Of a stretch of DNA of 21,865 bases, positions 16,616 through 21,865 are shown one piece after another. Made by a program: the position numbers and the translations under genes. The stretch lies in NCBI GenBank assembly GCA_030374735.1, contig JASCIV010000380.1, positions 1-21,865 on the forward strand. The letters are read 5' to 3'. Source of the DNA: Gracilaria caudata. Its lineage: Eukaryota > Rhodophyta > Florideophyceae > Gracilariales > Gracilariaceae. The notes under the pieces were generated by a model. It was not told the DNA's origin. It searched no databases and saw only the letters and a list, made by a program, of their open reading frames with translations. Every line of letters starts with the position of its first letter. Position 1 is the stretch's first letter.

Positions 16616-17770
16616 CTACTTAGTCTGCCACACCTCCAACCGAGCCCACTGCACACTACCATCCTTACCATAAGTGGCGCACGAGAGCATGTAGATATCG
16701 TTCTCCCGCTTGTAGCGATACGGCTTGTACCGGTATCCATTGCCCGAGCGATACTCCCCCTCCACGCTATACGGCGCGCTTTTATCCGTTCCCAACAACG
16801 TCTCGCCATGTTTGTAGAATTCCACCTTCTCAATATCCCCCTCCACATCGCATGTGATCGTAATCGCCTGTCCAGTCAACCGCAGCTGAGCAAACCCACC
16901 CGTCGAAGACGAAGCATAAACAGTATTCGGATCATTGGCCTTGCGGATGGAGATACCGTACACCATAGGCGCGGTAGCCGGCGGTCGTTCGATCTGATAG
17001 GGCACAAACCGTCGCTGTTGCAGAAGCGGTGGCTGTTTGTTCCCCTCAAACTCCCGTGGAATCTTCATGCCAGAACGACGTCCATTACAAGGCTCTCTCA
17101 CACAATCGCCCAATCGGTTGGTGCGCGCTGCACACTTTCCATCACGAGCTGTGCCGGATGGTCCTGTCTCGAACTTGGGGCGATGAGATTGCTCTAGGTC
17201 ACCGCCCTGCACATTGATGTACATACAATCATGATAGTCGCCAAAATTTCCTCCACGACCGTGTCCCTGCGTCCCGCCGTACCAAGCCCAGCCAAGCACG
17301 TACACACCGTCCGGATACACCGGTGGGATTTGAATGTCATGCTGATAAAACTGACCACGACCATCAAAACTGCAATCGCGTTTGTAGTTGAGACTATCAC
17401 ACTTCTGCTTGTTGAGATCGGCACACGTCCACAAGAACGCGTTGTTATCGTGTGCAGCCTTGTCGTTCATGTCGGCCACGTTCACAATACTCCAGCGTGA
17501 AAAGCCGCCCGCGTGGTTGTTGCGCTTGGTGTTGAGCGTGACAAACGCGTTGCGAGATACGGTGATGGACGGCATGTTGGGAGACATATCTGCTCGGATC
17601 TCGTCGTTGGGACACGGACCGGGACAGTTCTTGAACTTTCCTACGCGACAGGCGTTCATACGCGACATGGCCCACGGGTACGCGATGGACTGATGCGCGG
17701 ACGCGGGCGCCGGCAGCACGGCGAGAAAGACGGCCAGGACGAAAACGACGGCGAGCGACATGGTGGGCAT
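16616..17770 (-). CDS. Candidate lytic polysaccharide monooxygenase with C-terminal Ig-like domain
   Basis: 384 residues from the ATG at 17768-17770; a second ATG three codons later is equally possible. Signal peptide is residues 1-25, ending APASA. The mature chain then begins with histidine (H26, HQSIAYPWAM), as needed for the N-terminal copper brace of LPMOs, which oxidatively cleave polysaccharides such as cellulose or chitin. The second brace histidine is likely H86 in NNHAGGFSRWSIV. YPDGVYVLGWAWYGG (152-166) matches the late strand of LPMO-like folds, and Y179 in GDYHDCMYINVQGG may be the axial residue. Paired Cys are abundant. A Cys-rich linker (about 205-265) leads to an Ig-like module (about 268-384; VEFYKHGETLLGTDKSAPYS is typical). 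This resembles uncharacterised LPMO-like proteins of algae, oomycetes and chytrids rather than a named family I can fix. Substrate is unknown; a role in wall remodelling is inferred. Confidence 0.75.
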   Translation of the reverse strand: MPTMSLAVVFVLAVFLAVLPAPASAHQSIAYPWAMSRMNACRVGKFKNCPGPCPNDEIRADMSPNMPSITVSRNAFVTLNTKRNNHAGGFSRWSIVNVADMNDKAAHDNNAFLWTCADLNKQKCDSLNYKRDCSFDGRGQFYQHDIQIPPVYPDGVYVLGWAWYGGTQGHGRGGNFGDYHDCMYINVQGGDLEQSHRPKFETGPSGTARDGKCAARTNRLGDCVREPCNGRRSGMKIPREFEGNKQPPLLQQRRFVPYQIERPPATAPMVYGISIRKANDPNTVYASSSTGGFAQLRLTGQAITITCDVEGDIEKVEFYKHGETLLGTDKSAPYSVEGEYRSGNGYRYKPYRYKRENDIYMLSCATYGKDGSVQWARLEVWQTK

Positions 17771-17840
17771 GGAAGTTGCAGGAGGGAAGACGCAGGCTTG
17801 GTGACGGCTCGGACTGCTTGAAGCCGCCGGGTGAGGAATG

Positions 17841-17848
17841 AATATATA
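17841..17848 (-). promoter_or_regulatory. TATA box of the LPMO-like gene
   Basis: TATATATT on the minus strand, 78 bp upstream of the ATG at 17770. It lies inside the longer open frame that reaches 17947, which argues that the frame upstream of 17770 is not translated. Confidence 0.6.
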
Positions 17849-19462
17849 GGCAGTCGACGAGCGTGGGCAGGACGGAAGCGTGGATGCGCTGCGCAAGGTG
17901 TGCATGGCGCGAAGCCAACGCGCGGGCGGCAGCACGGCGCGTGCCACGTTGAAGCGTGTTCTGTAGCTTTGAGTGCTAACAGTTAGTGATTTGGTTTACG
18001 TGAACTCTCTCATTCGAGCGCTGAGATAATGCTCCCACGTATCCGTAAGTTGTCGTTGCGCATGCCACGCCGCGCTCTTCGTAACCGTTCACTCAGTGTG
18101 TGCTCGAATAAGTATGTAATTTTACGCCCCTCTGCAATTGTGGGCACTCCCATCAAAAAGCTCAGGCTATCACTTGAGAGCTGAGAGCGTCCAAGCTCCA
18201 AGCTGGCGATCACTTGCGTTTGTGTTCTGTTCTCGCTTTTGCTCCTCGTGGCGGCGAGGAATGGTTAGCTTAGTGAACAAAGCGCTGGTTCGATTCACTG
18301 CTCAACACCGCTCTGCGCGCAATTTCTGGCTGTTCGGAGCGTGGTGCTTTCTTTTTTGCGGCGGGTCGACACAACACGTGGCGAGCATTTGCGTGCTGCC
18401 GTTGAATTGTGCAGGGGAAATTACGGTACCAAATCGTTCATCCTTGTTTGTCAAATGACAGCTCGTCTAAGTTTGGCCCATGTCCAAACACAACACAAAC
18501 TGCGCGCCGGCGCGTCGCGAATGCGTGTTCCACGCTCTTTTCTCTCGCGGTGCGTGAGAGTGGATGTGCAGGCTAACATTTGAGGAAACGTGTTCCGTCG
18601 CAGCCGCCTTCGGGTTGCGCGCTCATCGCCGTTGGGCGCCGTTGAGTTTGTCAACGGCTCGCGTGTGCGCGCGTGTGCTCGAGAGGAGCAAGCTCTGCTC
18701 ACTTTTGCTATTCCATCTAACAAGCGGAATGTTTCGCGTTCAAGCCCATTTTGCTTTTTTTTCGCGCAATTTGTGTGTGATTCTGGCACGCTTTTGTGAT
18801 CTGATCTAGACAACAGTTTTCTCAAAATTATGAAATGGATCCCGTCGTGCGTGCCCAAAATGACAGTGTCAGTGTCGGAGCCGGGCTTACAGTGCGATTT
18901 GGGCGAGGTGGGTGTTGATTGCCAAAGTACAGCCGGCAACAAAGCACGTGTGCCAGCTGGACGGCTTGTCAACACCCAGCGCGCAGCTGACAGAGCCAGG
19001 GACAGTTTGGATGAGTTGTCGGCGGTGAACTGCGCGAGCTGTAGGACACTGTAAGACATGGCTGGTGTACTCACTTTTTGGAGTGGGGGAGGCTGACGTG
19101 CTTCGGTGCGAGTCAGCCAAAGCGTCCGTTTGCCTTCAGCGCGGCAGTACGTGCGAACGCTCAAAGCAACTCAGAAGTTTGATGAAGCTCGGTCGCAAAG
19201 AAAGCACGTCCCCGTCCAACAGCTGTTCGAATCCATTTCACATCACAAAGTTTCCAACGCCGCAAGCGCAAACATCTTTTTTTCTTTTCCACAGAAGCAG
19301 TTCACATCATCTCTGCAGCTACAGTTTCAAACACTGCTGGGCCTTTGTGCCACATATTGTATTGAAAAGCTTGATAAGCTACGTCTCACCCATTGTGCCA
19401 CTGGAAAATATTGCGCTCAAATCTCTTAGAAGCAATTTAGAGCCCAAGTAACGCATAGAAAC
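17849..19462. other. 1.6-kb GC-rich gap with uncertain ORFs
   Basis: The longest open frame (minus, 18451-19164) has no ATG near its start and a low-complexity, Arg/Ser-rich composition with no motif. Plus-strand ORFs overlap it. I treat all as non-coding or unproven. CG-rich words are frequent near 18.5-18.7 kb. Confidence 0.4.
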
Positions 19463-20000
19463 CAGGGGCGTATATGTGACTGACTGACTAAAGCAAAAAC
19501 GAGATGACTTATGACTGACTGACTAGCGTTTGATGTATATATCTAGTCATATTTAGTCAGTGACGTTATAGCAGTTCAAATGACCTTTCTTTTCACAAAG
19601 ATCTTAGAAACCTGTACTAAAAGCTCTACCGTTCAGTAAAAGGTTTGAAGATAAAACCATTTTAAGGTCTTGGTTCTTGATAGTTACAGAAAACATCAAA
19701 TAGTGCTCACCTTTAAAAATTTTCAAGCATTTTCAATTTAATTAAAAATGACATGAAATTGGCTTGTATGGTTTCGACGAGCTAAACATCATTTAGTTGT
19801 TATATATGGGGTTCTAGATCGTGTGGGAAGTAAATTTCGTCTTCTTGTTGACAAAGTTGATAAAGAGATATTCAAAACCAATCTAAGTACGCGAGGTGAC
19901 TAAATGTGACTAAAATGTGACTGACTTGAAGTTTTTAGTAGCTGACTATGACTTCTGGAATGCCAAAATTTTTAGTCACAAATACGCCCCTGATACAAAC
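19455..20000. repeat. 8-bp target-site duplication flanking the hAT-like element
   Basis: ATAGAAAC (19455-19462) on the left and ATACAAAC (19993-20000) on the right match at 7 of 8 bases and abut the element ends exactly. An 8-bp duplication is characteristic of hAT insertions. Confidence 0.8.
19463..19992. mobile_element. 530-bp non-autonomous hAT-like transposon
   Basis: The left end is CAGGGGCGTATATGTGACT and the right end, read in reverse, is CAGGGGCGTATTTGTGACT, matching at 18 of 19 bases. Both ends carry clusters of TGACT/AGTCA words (for example TGACTGACTGACTA near the left end and repeated TGACTAAA and TGACT within 100 bp of the right end), which would suit subterminal transposase-binding sites. 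The interior is AT-rich with no transposase frame, so movement would need a transposase from elsewhere. The same family occurs at 1-91 and about 7607-7782. Confidence 0.85.
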
Positions 20001-20073
20001 TAAAACTGTAACCATGAACTTCAGCGCAGATAAGGGCCTCGCCCCCCTCCCCCCGGTTCAGCAACGATGGCTC

Positions 20074-20181
20074 GGGGCCGTTTTAAATCTTATAACAGCC
20101 CCACGTCTTGGGGCCATTTTAATGGTTATAACCGCCCTAAGATTTGAAGCCGTTTTAACCGCTAAAATAGCCCTAACAATA
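20074..20181. repeat. Three tandem 36-bp repeats
   Basis: Units begin at 20074, 20110 and 20146 with exact 36-bp spacing. Each opens with a GGGGCC- or GAAGCC-type word followed by TTTTAA, and has AGCCC or CGCCC near the end. Unit ends are partly inverse, so each could fold. Because 36 is a multiple of three, the plus frame reads as 12-residue repeats (LGAVLNLITAPR, LGAILMVITALR, FEAVLTAKIALT), but the ORF starts inside the transposon and is not otherwise supported. Confidence 0.75.
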
Positions 20182-20239
20182 TGGAATTATTCTATGGTAT
20201 ACAATAGCCAATGTAGAGGACGATTATGTCCTTACGAAG

Positions 20240-20247
20240 TATAAATA
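20240..20247 (+). promoter_or_regulatory. Possible TATA box
   Basis: TATAAATA, 76 bp upstream of the small ORF ATG at 20316. The spacing resembles other genes here, but the ORF itself is uncertain. Confidence 0.3.
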
Positions 20248-20315
20248 CCCTAGTTTCTAAATAAAATCATAAGTCTATATGATTTTTTAAAATGTAAAGT
20301 GACGAAAATGAAGCA

Positions 20316-20507
20316 ATGTCAATAAACAAACTACTAATAGACGCCATTTTTGGAGAGAATGACGCGGGTGGTGACAACCCTTACACAGTACTCACAATGG
20401 AACAATTGCGACAGTACCAGCCTAAAAAGGAAATGCACAGATTAATCGTAACTCAGTGGAAAATAAAAAGGATTTGGAATGAAACCAATATACGGCGTGG
20501 AGGCTAG
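20316..20507 (+). CDS. Possible small ORF, function unknown
   Basis: 63 codons from an ATG, preceded by TATAAATA at 20240. The composition is protein-like (NPYTVLTMEQLRQYQPKKEM, then QWKIKRIWNE) but no family is recognised. A second short plus-strand ORF begins at the ATG at 20479, overlapping this one in another frame, and is rich in Arg, Lys, Ala and Ser. The two could be pieces of one shifted or spliced gene, or remnants of a mobile element. Nothing confirms expression. Confidence 0.25.
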   Translation: MSINKLLIDAIFGENDAGGDNPYTVLTMEQLRQYQPKKEMHRLIVTQWKIKRIWNETNIRRGG

Positions 20508-20892
20508 CAACAGTTCCCACCGGTTGGCACCAGTGAAGCGAAAACAGGCAGAGGACCAATACACAGAGGCCTCCTTGCGCCCAGTGAGAAGAGTCAACAG
20601 ACAACGGTGGGCGTCAACGCCAAAGGTTGGCGAATAATCCAAACCAAACGACAAAAGCCCAAGGTCGGATGTGATACCTGGGCTAGAAATGCTGGGGACT
20701 ACTTTGAATGCCAACGCTGGGCAAACAGCAACAAGGTCAGCAGAGAGAAGAAGCAAGGTCGGACCACCTGCGGCCAAGACAATTGTTGAGGGAATGAATC
20801 GGGGAAGATGGAAAGGAAGGAATGATTGATGAGAAAGGGGAAAAGGAAAGAGAGGTTTACAGAATAGAGGTTGGATAAGAATAGTAGAAAGG
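20508..20892. other. Unassigned repeat-flanked DNA
   Basis: Several short, frame-shifted ORFs with basic composition, then a purine-rich stretch around 20790-20860. I see no assignable gene. Confidence 0.35.
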
Positions 20893-20973
20893 GTGTTTGT
20901 GGTTGTTGTTATTGTTGAGTGGTGGTGGTGGTGGTGGTTGTTGTGGTGATGGTTGTGGTGGTGGTTGTGGTTG
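20893..20973 (+). repeat. GTG/GTT-rich low-complexity tract
   Basis: Mostly GGT, GTT and GTG triplets, with a clean GGT-type run at about 20919-20938. On the minus strand it reads as His/Asn-rich, but that frame has no ATG and is not annotated. Confidence 0.9.
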
Positions 20974-21044
20974 AACCGAGCGAAGTTGGTGAATCGCAAC
21001 TCAGCCACCTCTTTTATTGACCTTCTTGGACCCTTGATTCTGGT

Positions 21045-21773
21045 CTAATTTGGTGGGTGACGCTTCTTGTAACTTCTCAGTAACCATGTGTAACTTTTGT
21101 GCGGGTGCAGTATAGGTCCTTGCCTTGTTTGCACTGATTCTCTACCCTTACTAATTATTTGTAACCACAGAATTTGTTGGTAGTCTCCATGGTGAGGGAT
21201 TGACCCTGGCTCACCACTTGGTTGACAACTTGTCCAGTGATCGTTCTTTTCTGGCATCTTTTGTAAGTTTGCGAGGTTCTCTCGGACCTCCAATCTGAGA
21301 CCTGCTTCGTAATACGTAACCGTTACGTACAATCTGCACCAATTTTTAGTGGAATCTATCGAGCGGTTATGGCTGCCAAGAATAGAGTTGTAGCATCTGC
21401 GAGCCCTAAATGGAATGGGTAGAAACCCCACCAATCGTCTTCTCTGTGAAGGGTTTTGAGGCAACCCAAATTCACAGCACATGACGTGACCGGTTACACA
21501 CTTGTTGCACAAAGGGAGACACCCTTGGTCCTTGACCTTACCCTTCTTGTGGTGGTGGATGGTCCCTGGATAGTCCCTGGGGACCATTCGGGTCATATAC
21601 CTGACAAGGCACTTTCCTAGTGGGATGCCTTGGGGCGAATTTGTGTCTTGCTGTAGGTACACGGAGGCATCACGTGGTGGCGGTTGTGCTACTGCGTTGG
21701 AGTTGCACGTGTATTTCATACGACCTTGGGGGTCGTTCCGCAATTTCGCTGTGTCCCTGTCAACGTTCAGCAT
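21045..21773 (-). CDS. Uncertain ORF of 242 codons
   Basis: Starts with an ATG at 21771-21773 and runs 242 codons to TAA or TAG, longer than expected by chance alone. It has a Cys/His-rich patch, CLPLCNKCVTGHVMCC (around residues 85-100), that suggests metal binding but matches no standard zinc-knuckle spacing. No family is recognised. Composition is rich in Arg, Pro and Gly. The plus-strand ATG at 21772 overlaps it, so the two starts compete. It could be part of an unrecognised mobile element or a shadow. Confidence 0.3.
   Translation of the reverse strand: MLNVDRDTAKLRNDPQGRMKYTCNSNAVAQPPPRDASVYLQQDTNSPQGIPLGKCLVRYMTRMVPRDYPGTIHHHKKGKVKDQGCLPLCNKCVTGHVMCCEFGLPQNPSQRRRLVGFLPIPFRARRCYNSILGSHNRSIDSTKNWCRLYVTVTYYEAGLRLEVRENLANLQKMPEKNDHWTSCQPSGEPGSIPHHGDYQQILWLQIISKGRESVQTRQGPILHPHKSYTWLLRSYKKRHPPN
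21313..21329. repeat. 17-bp palindrome
   Basis: TACGTAAC-C-GTTACGTA: perfect 8-bp arms and a one-base centre, the same geometry as the palindrome at 14851-14867. Confidence 0.9.
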
Positions 21774-21865
21774 GTCTGCTTCTTCATTCCCGTCGCCGCG
21801 CTTTCCGAGTGTCTCTTCGCCTTCCGCTCCGATGCCTACGCCTCTGGCGCTTCCTGCTCCTCCCC
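21772..21865 (+). CDS. Possible start of a Ser/Pro-rich protein, partial
   Basis: From the ATG at 21772 the plus frame is open to the window end (31 codons) and very rich in Ser, Pro and Ala (for example FPSPRFPSVSSPSAPMP). The base composition becomes GC- and CT-rich here, as in real gene starts of this window. The frame is also open upstream to 21574, so the start is not certain. The rest lies outside. Confidence 0.35.
   Translation, partial: MSASSFPSPRFPSVSSPSAPMPTPLALPAPP

Noticed and set aside
18451..19164. 237-codon open frame on the minus strand
   Set aside because: It has no ATG at its start, low-complexity Arg/Ser-rich content and no motif, and plus-strand ORFs overlap it. Probably a chance frame in GC-rich DNA.
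19225..19245. Possible tRNA T-arm-like GTTCGAATC
   Set aside because: The flanking bases do not form the T stem, and no matching acceptor or anticodon arm is found upstream.
20442..21008. 188-codon His/Asn-rich minus-strand frame
   Set aside because: It begins with GTG, has no internal ATG, and its content comes from the GTG-type repeat tract.
21040..21770. Possible long terminal repeat of a retrotransposon before the Ser/Pro-rich frame
   Set aside because: No TG...CA pair, primer-binding site or second copy could be confirmed in the window.

Overview
The window looks like nuclear DNA of an intron-poor eukaryote. The evident genes are intronless and on both strands, with no operons or Shine-Dalgarno sites. 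Several carry a TATA box 75-130 bp upstream of the ATG, several products have eukaryote-style secretory signals, and the gaps hold transposon debris. A florideophyte red alga (Chondrus-like) fits best, but this is inference from architecture; no marker gene or rRNA fixes the taxon, and an oomycete or another alga is not excluded.

Layout. 1-91 is the end of a hAT-like transposon running off the left edge. It supplies the last 22 codons and stop of a leucine-dehydrogenase-family gene (23-1156, minus). 1.2-3.2 kb is gene-free and holds a nested inverted-repeat complex (1837-2132) and a small foldback element (2611-2761). An F-box/LRR-like protein lies at 3253-4740 (plus). 4.7-6.8 kb has no convincing gene, only a 19-base G run. 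Then come a small secreted Cys protein (6941-7471, plus), a degenerate hAT-like copy (about 7607-7782), a peroxiredoxin-like protein (8385-9062, plus), a secreted metallo-beta-lactamase-fold protein (10455-11600, plus), a secreted Cys/Gly-Asn-rich protein (12651-13280, minus), a secreted vWA-like protein (15330-15992, plus) and a candidate LPMO with a C-terminal Ig-like domain (16616-17770, minus). The right end (19.4-21.9 kb) is transposon- and repeat-rich: a 530-bp non-autonomous hAT-like element with an 8-bp target duplication, three 36-bp repeats, a GTG-rich tract, and uncertain ORFs.

Five of the eight firm genes encode predicted secreted proteins, four of them (10.4-17.8 kb) adjacent. 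Together with the LPMO-like enzyme this suggests a neighbourhood of cell-wall or extracellular-matrix genes, but nothing shows one pathway or co-regulation. The most unusual observations are the in-frame hAT end in the dehydrogenase gene, the LPMO-like protein, and the interleaved palindromes at 1.8-2.1 kb. No CRISPR array, rRNA or convincing tRNA was found.
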